From positions 1 to 7,760 of the forward strand of contig DAOVLV010000071.1 in the NCBI GenBank assembly GCA_030631085.1: DNA of 7,760 nucleotides. Reading direction: 5' to 3'. The notes under the pieces are model-generated. The model saw only the letters and a list, made by a program, of their open reading frames with translations. It was not told where the DNA came from and did not search any database. The translations under genes were made by a program, and so were the position numbers. Of this stretch, positions 1 to 6,091 are shown one piece after another (position 1 is the stretch's first letter; each line of letters begins with the position of its first letter). Source of the stretch: Planctomycetales bacterium (GTDB lineage Bacteria > Planctomycetota > Phycisphaerae > SM23-33).

Positions 1-833
1 ACCAGACCTTCACGCTCCATGCCCGGGCAGCGCCACTGGATGGGGTTGAGCACTTCGATACCGGTTACTTCAATCAAATCCGGGATTACTTCCCGAGCGG
101 CTCCGTCTGTATGGTAGAAGATGTGGATTCCGTGACTCCTGGCGAGGTCGGCCATTTTCTTCTGGTTCGGGAGGATGAATTTGCGAATCTGCTCCAGCCC
201 CATCAGCAGACCGGTCTGACTGCCGAGGTCCTCTGCCACGTATGTCAGGTCAACCCGCCCGTCGGCAATGTCCCACATCCGCTCGTTGAGGCCATAGTGG
301 AAGTCGAACAGGTGGGTAAAGATGGCTTCGGCGATTTCCGGCTCGACGAGCAGGTCCATCATCGCCTGTTCCATACCTCGCATCTGGCAGTAGGTAAGGT
401 ATGGTTCATAGCCGCCGCAGCGGACGGCCCGGCGGCCTGGAATGTCGGCGACCTGCCCTGTAAATTTTTCCCAGTCGTGGTCGTCGGGGCTTGGCCATTT
501 GAATTCGTGAACCTGCTCGACCGTCGTTACGTCGGCCAGCGGGTGGTTGATTACTTCAGAGTATTCGCCCTCGCCGTAACTGACCGCCCTATACCGCAGG
601 CCCCATATATCGGCTTGGGGATCGTCGGGATGATGAGATACCGTTCGCTCCGCGTCGATCAGGTGAACGCCGTCGATGTGCAGTTTATCGTAAAGGGCCT
701 CGACGTCGTTGCATTTGAGGTCTTTGAGAAGTCGCTCGGTTACTTCATCGGTAGCCCAGTAATCTGTGGGTATCCGGTCCGGCTTCTCACGATTCAGCAG
801 TGCAAGCCAACGCTCGCGCGGTGTCATTGACAT
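1..833 (-). CDS. Uroporphyrinogen decarboxylase (URO-D) family protein, 3'-truncated by window edge
   Basis: The first 277 residues are visible and the frame is open to the left edge. The N-terminus reads RERWLALLNREKPDRIP (about residues 6-22), the usual opening of URO-D/MtaA-like proteins. Near the end are HTDGAAREVIPDLIE (241-255) and the LNPIQ strand (262-266), both typical of the family's TIM barrel. Family members include haem-pathway HemE and corrinoid methyltransferases such as MtaA/CmuA. The divergent sequence and the HTDG motif suggest the broad HemE-like group common in Planctomycetota rather than true HemE, so substrate is unknown. Start ATG at 833 is preferred over ATG at 827 because AGGAG (842-846 on the complement) lies 8 nt upstream. 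It is on the same strand as the gene at 940-3000, with about 106 bp between them holding a palindromic repeat. It is probably cytoplasmic. Family assignment is firm; function is not. Confidence 0.85.
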   Translation of the reverse strand, partial: MSMTPRERWLALLNREKPDRIPTDYWATDEVTERLLKDLKCNDVEALYDKLHIDGVHLIDAERTVSHHPDDPQADIWGLRYRAVSYGEGEYSEVINHPLADVTTVEQVHEFKWPSPDDHDWEKFTGQVADIPGRRAVRCGGYEPYLTYCQMRGMEQAMMDLLVEPEIAEAIFTHLFDFHYGLNERMWDIADGRVDLTYVAEDLGSQTGLLMGLEQIRKFILPNQKKMADLARSHGIHIFYHTDGAAREVIPDLIEVTGIEVLNPIQWRCPGMEREGL

Positions 834-860
834 CTGGTTTTCTCCTATCGTTTTAGTTTT

Positions 861-944
861 GGTAGGCTGGGACGGAGCGAAGTGGAGTCCCACCTTCAAC
901 CTCAAACAAAGGTGGGACTCCGCTCTGCTTCGTCCCGGCCTACC
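861..944. repeat. Head-to-head pair of REP-like palindromic units (GTAGGCTGGG family)
   Basis: Two 36-nt arms (861-896 and 909-944) are inverted copies, identical at 31 of 36 positions, around a 12-nt loop. Most mismatches are transitions that still allow G-U pairing. Each arm is itself a smaller palindrome: TGGGAC and GTCCCA flank a GGAGCGAAG-like core. The TAG stop of the spermidine-synthase-like gene (940-942) lies in the right arm, in the GTAGGC terminus read on the minus strand. Related units occur at 7135-7169 and 7480-7554. It could fold in the transcript between the two minus-strand genes. No U-run follows in either direction, so it is not a standard intrinsic terminator. Confidence 0.88.
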
Positions 945-3000
945 GTTTCAATATCTGGAACAGGTTAATGTGCTCGTCGGTCCACAGGTCAATACGGTCG
1001 AAATCGCTCCGCGGGGCAGTGGCGGCTGCCTGGATTACCTTTTGATTTATAAAACTCCCGTCGCGCGTCAGAATTATCCAATCCGATGCGAAAATGCCCT
1101 CTGCCTCGTTTTCGTCGTTCTGAATCCAGGCGGTTTTCAGATTCAGATGCCGGGCCATTTTCCATATTACCGATTGCAGGTCAAGGTGTACGGTCGAAAC
1201 GTGCATTGCGATAACGCCGTCGGATTTGAGGTGCCGCAGGAATATCTCGAATGCCTCCACCGTCAGCAGGTGGACCGGAACGGCATCGCTGCTGAAGGCG
1301 TCGAGAATGAGCAGGTCGAAATTTTGCGCCGGTTCCGCCTCCATCGACAGCCGTGCATCGCCCATAATCACGTCCACGTCGGCTTGGCAATCGTTCAGGT
1401 ACGAGAATCGCGTGCGGGCGACGTGTTCGACGTCCGGGTTGATTTCATAGAACCGGATGCGGTCGCCTTTTTTTCCATATGCGGCGATTGTCCCGACGCC
1501 AAGCCCGACGACGCCGATGTGCCTGTTCTCCTGTCGCTGGAAAAAACGCAGGGCCAAGCCTCCGCCGCCGGTGGGGCCGTAGTATGCCGTCGGTTTGTGA
1601 CGTTTGGTCCCGGCGACGAACTGCAATCCGTGAAATGTCGTTCCGTGCTGGAGGACAAAGCGGTGCTTTGTCGGATCATTGCGGTCGTTCTCCCAGACGG
1701 TCAGGACGCCGAAAAAATTGCGAGTGTTCGAGACCGCGATCTTATTGGCGTCGCCGCGATGCCCCTCGGCGAAAATGGCTGCGACGCCGACGGCGACAAT
1801 CAGGCCTGTCCACACCCATCTGCGAGAGCCTCGGCGGAGCACGGACTTTTCATCTGCCAGCAGCACGAACAGGCAGCACGCCAGCAGGCCGAGGTGAAGT
1901 TCGAGGTAAGTATTAAACACCAGCGGCGCGATAACCGCGACGAAAACCCCGCCGATCGCTCCGCCGGTTGCGATCATCAGGTAGTATCCCGTAAGGCGAT
2001 GCGGAGCGGGCCTGAGGCGGTACAACTCACCGTGACAGACCATGCAGCAGGCGAACAGAACGGCAGAGTACATTATTATCTGCTGAATAACGGACAAATC
2101 CACGTTCCATGCCCGCACCAGAGCCACGGTAATGATGGACAAAATAAACAGGCCGAGGAAGACCGGGCGGACGTACCACCTTTCATGATGGAAGCAGATG
2201 ATAAACGACAACAGGTAAATGCACAGCGGCAGTATCCAGAGGAAGGGAATAACGGCTACATCCTGGCAGATTTTATTGGTTACCGCCAATAATTCGACCG
2301 ACGCGCCGGCAGGAAGGGCAAGCCAGAGCAAGCGGGTTCCGAGTTTCGGAGGTTGTTCCGACAGATTCGTCTGCCTACTTTTTGAGGGTACGTCGATGGA
2401 CTTGCTTTTCCAAAGCCGCATCGCGCAGACGCCGGCGAAGACAGCAAACGCGCCGAGGCTCCAGGACCATATATTCGCCTGCGTCGCGCGCGAGAATGCC
2501 GGTTCGATGATAAACGGATAACTAATCAGCGCCAGAAGCGATCCGGCATTGGAGAGCGAGTAAAGACGGTAGGGCGAAGCGGCTGGATTCGTCCTGTGGA
2601 ACCAGTTTTGCATCAAAGGCCCGGTGGCTGAAAGGACGAAGTAGGGCAGGCCTATGCAGGCTGACAGGAGCAGCAGGATTCGCAGTGTCGGTAAATCCGC
2701 GCCTTGGGGCTTCCACCCAGCCGACGGTATAATCGGAAGCATCGCCAGTGCGGCGACGATAAAAACAACGTGAACAATTGCCTGTGTGCGAGGCTTGAGA
2801 TAGCGGGCGATAAAGTGAGCGTAGGCGTACCCGCCCAGCAGGAAGACCTGAAAGAACAACATGCAGGTCGTCCAGACCTCCGGACTTCCGCCGAACCAGG
2901 GAAGGATGTACTTGCCGATTAATGGCTGGACCTGAAAGAGCAGGAACGCTCCGAGGAACACAGCCGGCGCGAAAATTAACAATGAATCCCGTTTGTTCAT
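940..3000 (-). CDS. Fused membrane / spermidine-synthase-like protein
   Basis: A 686-residue two-part protein. Residues 1 to about 412 are strongly hydrophobic with about ten predicted membrane segments. They open with FLLFQVQPLIGKYILPWFGG (20-38), the hallmark start of the 'fused MFS/spermidine synthase' family. Residues about 425-686 form a Rossmann-like aminopropyltransferase/methyltransferase domain. Visible there are the nucleotide-binding loop VVGLGVGTIAAYG (497-509), the acidic strand end EINPD (519-523), MGDAR (546-550) and LDAFSSDAVPVHL (566-578), in place of the DxxDPxGP seen in soluble spermidine synthases. Whether it makes a polyamine is not established for this family. It starts 54 bp after the dnaA stop and may be co-transcribed with it. 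No clear Shine-Dalgarno site precedes ATG 3000, and an in-frame stop just upstream leaves no earlier start. The stop codon comes from the REP-like repeat. Confidence 0.9.
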   Translation of the reverse strand: MNKRDSLLIFAPAVFLGAFLLFQVQPLIGKYILPWFGGSPEVWTTCMLFFQVFLLGGYAYAHFIARYLKPRTQAIVHVVFIVAALAMLPIIPSAGWKPQGADLPTLRILLLLSACIGLPYFVLSATGPLMQNWFHRTNPAASPYRLYSLSNAGSLLALISYPFIIEPAFSRATQANIWSWSLGAFAVFAGVCAMRLWKSKSIDVPSKSRQTNLSEQPPKLGTRLLWLALPAGASVELLAVTNKICQDVAVIPFLWILPLCIYLLSFIICFHHERWYVRPVFLGLFILSIITVALVRAWNVDLSVIQQIIMYSAVLFACCMVCHGELYRLRPAPHRLTGYYLMIATGGAIGGVFVAVIAPLVFNTYLELHLGLLACCLFVLLADEKSVLRRGSRRWVWTGLIVAVGVAAIFAEGHRGDANKIAVSNTRNFFGVLTVWENDRNDPTKHRFVLQHGTTFHGLQFVAGTKRHKPTAYYGPTGGGGLALRFFQRQENRHIGVVGLGVGTIAAYGKKGDRIRFYEINPDVEHVARTRFSYLNDCQADVDVIMGDARLSMEAEPAQNFDLLILDAFSSDAVPVHLLTVEAFEIFLRHLKSDGVIAMHVSTVHLDLQSVIWKMARHLNLKTAWIQNDENEAEGIFASDWIILTRDGSFINQKVIQAAATAPRSDFDRIDLWTDEHINLFQILKR

Positions 3001-3054
3001 AGTCGGGCAATAATATCAGGTGAACGGCGAAAAGGGAACTTCCGTATTTCCGCG

Positions 3055-4470
3055 TTACGGGAGTTGTTCGACCAGCGTTTTGAGCAGGGTTTTTGTGGGC
3101 ATGGTTTTTGCCCCTGCCGGCGTCATCCATCGGCAGGAGTGGTGGTTTTCAGCGAGCATTTTCTCAACCCGCTGCACGGCAAGGACTACTGAAGAATGGT
3201 TCTTGCCCATGAATTGTCCGATTTCGGGGAAACTCATTCTCGTGTGTCGGCGGGTCAGGTACATCGTGACGGCGCGGGCGAGGCTGACGGTGTGCGTTCG
3301 TCGTGATGAATGAATGTCCGCCGGTGTGATTCCGAAGAATGCCGACGTAACTGTTTCGATCTCGCCGAGCGTTACCGCGCTGTCGGTTCTAACGAGGTGG
3401 TCGGCAAGGACGTCGCGGGTCAGATCGAGTGTTATCGATTCGCCCGCGAGTTTCGCCAGGGCCGACAGTTTTACCAGCGCGCCTTCCAGTTCGCGGACCG
3501 AGCCGTGGATGTGCATGGCTATATATTCCACTACGTCGCGCGGCGCGGGAAGTTTCATCTTCAAAGCGAGCCTGCGGAGAATTTTGATTCTCGTTGCCCG
3601 GTCGGGCGGGTCGATCCTGACGACCATTCCCGAAAGGAATCGGCTGACGAGTTGTTCGGTGAGTCGTCCGAGCAGGCGCGGGTGAGCGTCCGAAGCCATT
3701 ACGATCTGCTTATCTGCGCCGTGGATGGTGTTGAAGGTGTGAAGGAACTCTTCCTGCGTAGCCTTCTTGGCCGCGAGGAAGTGAACGTCGTCGATGACCA
3801 GCAGGTCAAGCCGACGATAGGCCTTCCGAAACGCATCTGTTTTTTTGTACCTTATTCCCTGGACGAAATCGTTCGTGAACCGCTCTGCGGTGATGTATTT
3901 CCATGTAAGTTTTTTCCCGTTGTTGTTTTTGGCGACTGCGTTGCAGATTCCCTGAAGAAGGTGAGTTTTACCCACGCCGCAGGTTCCGTGGATAAATAGC
4001 GGGTTGAATGTTACCTTGCTGTTCTGAGCGACGGAAAGCGCCGCCGAGTATGCCAGTTTATTCGATGTTCCGGTTACGAAATCCCCTAATTCATACCGCA
4101 GCCTGGGTGCCGGCGCTAATTTTTGTCGGGCAGTTCCAGCCGTTCCACGATCCACGAGGTTTGCCTGGACGTCCAGCTGACGTCCGCGAAGACGCCCGCT
4201 CAACGTCGGGTCCACGGAGACTGTTACGCGCCTTCGCCGACCGGTAACTTCCCTGCTTGCTGCCGCCAGGTCTTCCGCGAAGTGGCTTTCGATCCACCCG
4301 GCGATAAACGGATTGGCAGCGCCGACCTTGACGTCCTCGTTTTCGACGGAGACCTGCGCGGCGTTCTTGAACCATGCGTTAAATTTCTGTGTGCCGATTC
4401 GCCGATGAACAGCCTCAAGGACTGCGTCTGTCGGGTCCGTTCGGACACGTGCACCTGTTTCGGCGGACAT
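3055..4470 (-). CDS. dnaA: Chromosomal replication initiator protein DnaA
   Basis: A 471-residue DnaA with all four domains. Domain I (about 15-75) has the FNAWF and NPFIAGWI motifs used for self-assembly and helicase contacts. A short linker (about 90-125) leads to the AAA+ domain. Its Walker A is GTCGVGKTH (162-170), Walker B DLLVIDD (222-228), sensor 1 IVMASD (256-261), arginine-finger segment LVSRF (274-278) and sensor 2 GSVRELEG (323-330). Domain IV (about 362-440) contains ARAVTMYLTRR and the box-binding signature KNHSSV (423-428), which replaces the commoner RDHTTV. About 30 extra residues follow the last recognisable helix. AGGA (4478-4481 on the complement) is 7 nt before ATG 4470. 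A sigma70-like promoter and two DnaA boxes lie upstream, suggesting autoregulation. The next gene on this strand is the spermidine-synthase-like gene rather than dnaN. Confidence 0.97.
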   Translation of the reverse strand: MSAETGARVRTDPTDAVLEAVHRRIGTQKFNAWFKNAAQVSVENEDVKVGAANPFIAGWIESHFAEDLAAASREVTGRRRRVTVSVDPTLSGRLRGRQLDVQANLVDRGTAGTARQKLAPAPRLRYELGDFVTGTSNKLAYSAALSVAQNSKVTFNPLFIHGTCGVGKTHLLQGICNAVAKNNNGKKLTWKYITAERFTNDFVQGIRYKKTDAFRKAYRRLDLLVIDDVHFLAAKKATQEEFLHTFNTIHGADKQIVMASDAHPRLLGRLTEQLVSRFLSGMVVRIDPPDRATRIKILRRLALKMKLPAPRDVVEYIAMHIHGSVRELEGALVKLSALAKLAGESITLDLTRDVLADHLVRTDSAVTLGEIETVTSAFFGITPADIHSSRRTHTVSLARAVTMYLTRRHTRMSFPEIGQFMGKNHSSVVLAVQRVEKMLAENHHSCRWMTPAGAKTMPTKTLLKTLVEQLP

Positions 4471-4583
4471 TTTCTATTCCTTTTTCGACCGGGCAGCAAT
4501 ACCGCTGGAAACACACCAGTTCTCGCGGTATCGATCAAACCTGACCTGAAATCCTGCTTTATGAAACTCAACCGATACATACG

Positions 4584-4611
4584 AATTTATCATCGACTCG
4601 ACTGCTGTCAA
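4584..4611 (-). promoter_or_regulatory. Putative sigma70-type promoter of dnaA
   Basis: On the minus strand, a perfect -35 TTGACA (complement of 4606-4611) is followed after 16 nt by TAAATT (complement of 4584-4589), which matches the -10 consensus at 4 of 6 positions. This would give a leader of about 105 nt for dnaA. A perfect DnaA box (4632-4640) lies about 20 bp upstream of the -35, consistent with autoregulation by DnaA. Confidence 0.5.
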
Positions 4612-4631
4612 AGTGGTAATTGTCGCTTTTC

Positions 4632-4640
4632 TTATCCACA
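4632..4640 (+). promoter_or_regulatory. DnaA box (TTATCCACA)
   Basis: A perfect match to the consensus TTATNCACA, 162 bp from the dnaA start codon and just upstream of its putative -35 element. It is the form with highest affinity in E. coli. Confidence 0.75.
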
Positions 4641-4699
4641 TCAAGTCAAGCCTCGCTTGCAGTGAAACTTGCGAAGCAAAGTTTTTTTTCATTCACCGG

Positions 4700-4708
4700 T
4701 TATGCACA
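4700..4708 (+). promoter_or_regulatory. DnaA box (TTATGCACA)
   Basis: A second perfect match to TTATNCACA, in the same orientation and 68 bp from the first (start to start). A degenerate copy with two mismatches (TCATTCACC, 4690-4698) lies immediately to its left. Confidence 0.68.
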
Positions 4709-4750
4709 AAATTTCCACGAAGAGCGACTGCATCCCTGCTGATTTTTAGA

Positions 4751-4806
4751 AATTTGGTATTTGACAATCGACAATTGGCAATCGACAATTGGCAATTGGC
4801 AATTGA
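4751..4806. repeat. Heptanucleotide tandem array, unit CAATYGR
   Basis: Six consecutive 7-mers (4765-4806) read CAATCGA, CAATTGG, CAATCGA, CAATTGG, CAATTGG, CAATTGA. Two degenerate heptamers in the same register precede them (4751-4764). The array ends directly at the Shine-Dalgarno sequence of the exported-protein gene. Its left edge also supplies a TTGACA (4761-4766) that could serve as a -35, though the matching -10 (GACAAT at 4784-4789) is poor. It is the most AT-rich, repetitive part of the candidate origin region. Confidence 0.9.
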
Positions 4807-4819
4807 AGGAGTCTTTACA

Positions 4820-5482
4820 GTGAGATACTTCGTAGCAATTCCGGCATTGTGTCTGGTTTTTGCGTTACTGACAGCCTCGGCTGAACCGGTTCCCAAACCC
4901 GGCGTGGTGGCGAGAAGCTGGGAATTAAAATTCGAGTACACAACGCCCCAGCCGTTTGATATCCAGTTGCCCGGATGGAAGGAAAAGCGGACCTTCTGGT
5001 ACATGCTTTACACGGTAACCAATCGAAGCGGCGCTGATCGTATCTTCGTACCGGAGTTTTGCCTGTACACCGATACCGGCGATGTCCGTCGGGGCGGTGA
5101 TCGGGTTCCCGCCGGGGTATTCCAAGCCATTAAAAAACGCCACAATAATCCGCTATTGACGGATATGGCCTTTATTACCGGGAAGGTACTCCAGGGCACC
5201 GATAACGCCAAAGACGGCGTGGCGATATGGACGGATTTTGACCACAAAGCCCGTGGTTTCGACGTATTTGTGGCAGGGCTTAGCGGCGAGCGGAAAAAGA
5301 TAAAACTGCCCAAACCCATCACCGTTACCGTTGCCGACGAGAACGGAAAAGAGAAAAAGGTAATTAAAACCGAAGTAATTCTCTCTAAAACGCTGAACCT
5401 GCGGTATTCTCTTCCCGGCGACGCATCCGCCAGGTCGGCCAACACACCCCAACTCCGGAAAAAGCAGTGGGTGATGCGGTAA
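4820..5482 (+). CDS. Exported protein of unknown function (signal peptide, 220 aa)
   Basis: I do not recognise this family. The GTG start at 4820 is chosen because AAGGAG (4806-4811) lies 8 nt upstream and the following residues form a clean Sec signal peptide: MRYFVAIPALCLVFALLTASA with a likely signal-peptidase I site after ASA (residues 19-21). The longer in-frame frame to 4613 would translate the DnaA box and heptamer array and is rejected. The mature protein (about 199 aa) looks beta-rich. It contains WYMLYTVTNRSGADRIFVPEFCLYTDTGD (60-88), a pattern like Ig-like or sandwich folds, then a Lys-rich stretch (about 158-190). Only one cysteine remains after cleavage, and no lipobox, anchor or catalytic motif is visible. 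It is probably periplasmic. It diverges from dnaA across the candidate origin and ends 2 nt before a heptamer array. Confidence 0.75.
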   Translation: MRYFVAIPALCLVFALLTASAEPVPKPGVVARSWELKFEYTTPQPFDIQLPGWKEKRTFWYMLYTVTNRSGADRIFVPEFCLYTDTGDVRRGGDRVPAGVFQAIKKRHNNPLLTDMAFITGKVLQGTDNAKDGVAIWTDFDHKARGFDVFVAGLSGERKKIKLPKPITVTVADENGKEKKVIKTEVILSKTLNLRYSLPGDASARSANTPQLRKKQWVMR

Positions 5483-5484
5483 TT

Positions 5485-5562
5485 ATTGCGGATTGCGGAT
5501 TGTAGATTGCGGATTACAACAAGTCAGCGAGTGTATGAAATCCGCAATCTACAATCCGCAAT
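5485..5562. repeat. Heptamer array (ATTGCGG) forming a perfect 24-bp inverted repeat
   Basis: The left part is four 7-mers: ATTGCGG, ATTGCGG, ATTGTAG, ATTGCGG (5485-5512). The 24 nt at 5492-5515 are exactly complementary to 5539-5562, leaving a 23-nt loop. The array begins 2 nt after the stop codon of the exported-protein gene. It could form a strong hairpin at the 3' end of that transcript. No U-run follows, so a role in termination or RNA stability is only possible, not shown. Confidence 0.92.
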
Positions 5563-5634
5563 TAGGAAATCGGTTCAAACCTTGCACAACATCCGTGCCG
5601 ACATGCAGTGCCGGAAAAATTTAGCCGGACACGC

Positions 5635-5663
5635 TTGACGCCGCATTGTTACGATTGTAGAAT
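5635..5663 (+). promoter_or_regulatory. Putative sigma70-type promoter of rpmA-obgE
   Basis: TTGACG (5635-5640) and TAGAAT (5658-5663) are separated by an optimal 17 bp. Each differs from consensus at one position. Transcription would start near 5670, giving a leader of about 50 nt before rpmA. It lies in an otherwise plain spacer (5563-5719). Confidence 0.7.
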
Positions 5664-5719
5664 AATGGCGGTTCGGTGGGGTTTGGTACTCGTTTTGTCG
5701 ATGATTATTGAGGTAGGAA

Positions 5720-5953
5720 ATGGCACATAAAAAGGGACAAGGTTCTTCTCGTAACGGCAGAGACTCGAACGCCCAGCATCGTGGCGTCAAGCGATTCGGC
5801 GGTCAGACGGTATTGGCCGGTACGATTATCGTTCGTCAGTGCGGCACTCCCAAGAAACCCGGGGTCAACGTCGGAATAGGACGCGATAACACACTCTTCG
5901 CCAAAAGCGACGGATGCGTACGCTTTCGCGGGCGCTTCGTGGACGTCGTCTAA
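5720..5953 (+). CDS. rpmA: 50S ribosomal protein L27
   Basis: A 77-residue protein with the bL27 signature throughout. It begins MAHKKGQGSSRNGRDS, continues GVKRFGGQTVLAGTIIVRQCGT (about 22-43), then GVNVGIGRDNTLFAKSDGCVRF (48-69). The basic flexible N-terminus reaches toward the peptidyl-transferase centre in known ribosomes. There is no N-terminal pre-sequence of the Firmicutes type. It is slightly shorter than the usual length of about 85, ending RFVDVV where many homologues continue a few residues. GAGG (5710-5713) lies 6 nt upstream of ATG, after a good promoter. rplU (L21), usually just upstream of rpmA, is absent here. obgE follows 138 bp downstream, preserving the common rpmA-obg pair. 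The TAA stop overlaps the first heptamer of the next repeat. Confidence 0.97.
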   Translation: MAHKKGQGSSRNGRDSNAQHRGVKRFGGQTVLAGTIIVRQCGTPKKPGVNVGIGRDNTLFAKSDGCVRFRGRFVDVV

Positions 5954-6091
5954 TTTCCAATTTTCAATTTCCAATTTCCAATTGAGAAGAAAAAAAGGCG
6001 GAGCACTGTAGCCGCGATGCCTGTGGCTATTTGTCTATCTTTTTTTTCTTCTTTTCAATTGGAAATTGAAAATTGTAAATTGGAAATTGAA
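5952..6091. repeat. Long inverted repeat of heptamers between rpmA and obgE
   Basis: Five heptamers of the AATTTCC type (5952-5986) face five of the AATTGRA type (6057-6091). Arms 5952-5984 and 6056-6088 are complementary at 31 of 33 positions. Pairing continues inward with 12 A/G-T/C positions (5985-5996 against 6041-6052) after a 3-nt bulge. The spacer holds a further small stem (6009-6015 with 6023-6029). The left arm overlaps the rpmA stop codon, and the obgE ATG at 6092 follows the last heptamer with no gap. In a shared transcript the arm would occupy the normal Shine-Dalgarno position of obgE. Confidence 0.93.

Larger units (their letters stand above)
4471..4819. other. Candidate oriC / dnaA regulatory region
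   Basis: This 349-bp non-coding gap separates the divergent dnaA and exported-protein genes. It contains two perfect 9-mer DnaA boxes (4632-4640 and 4700-4708, same orientation), a weaker two-mismatch site at 4690-4698, and an AT-rich stretch from about 4739 to 4806 that could act as an unwinding element. Genes on both sides are transcribed away from it, as expected near a replication origin. Two strong boxes are fewer than in many bacterial origins, so the region may only be the dnaA autoregulatory region. I see no convincing gene in it; reading frames here overlap the repeats and lack recognisable products. Confidence 0.55.

Noticed and set aside
111..830. Plus-strand frame of 239 codons
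   Set aside because: It mirrors the URO-D-family coding sequence on the other strand, which has clear family motifs.
861..944. Intrinsic terminator between the two minus-strand genes
   Set aside because: The long stem is present, but the minus-strand bases that follow are A-rich rather than a U-run, so it is listed as a repeat.
766..2292. Long plus-strand frame of 508 codons
   Set aside because: It is antisense to the spermidine-synthase-like gene and the start of the URO-D gene, has no recognisable domain, and its open length is explained by the GC-rich codon use of the real genes opposite.
3310..3999. Plus-strand frame of 229 codons
   Set aside because: It lies antisense within the AAA+ domain of dnaA and shows no protein features.
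4613..4819. N-terminal extension of the exported protein
   Set aside because: It would translate a DnaA box and the heptamer array and bury the signal peptide internally; GTG 4820 has a good ribosome site.
6017..6091. N-terminal extension of Obg
   Set aside because: It translates the inverted heptamer repeat; Obg proteins begin at MFxDEV, found at 6092.
5485..6091. Possible CRISPR array
   Set aside because: The units are 7 bp and contiguous, with no regular spacers and no cas genes nearby.
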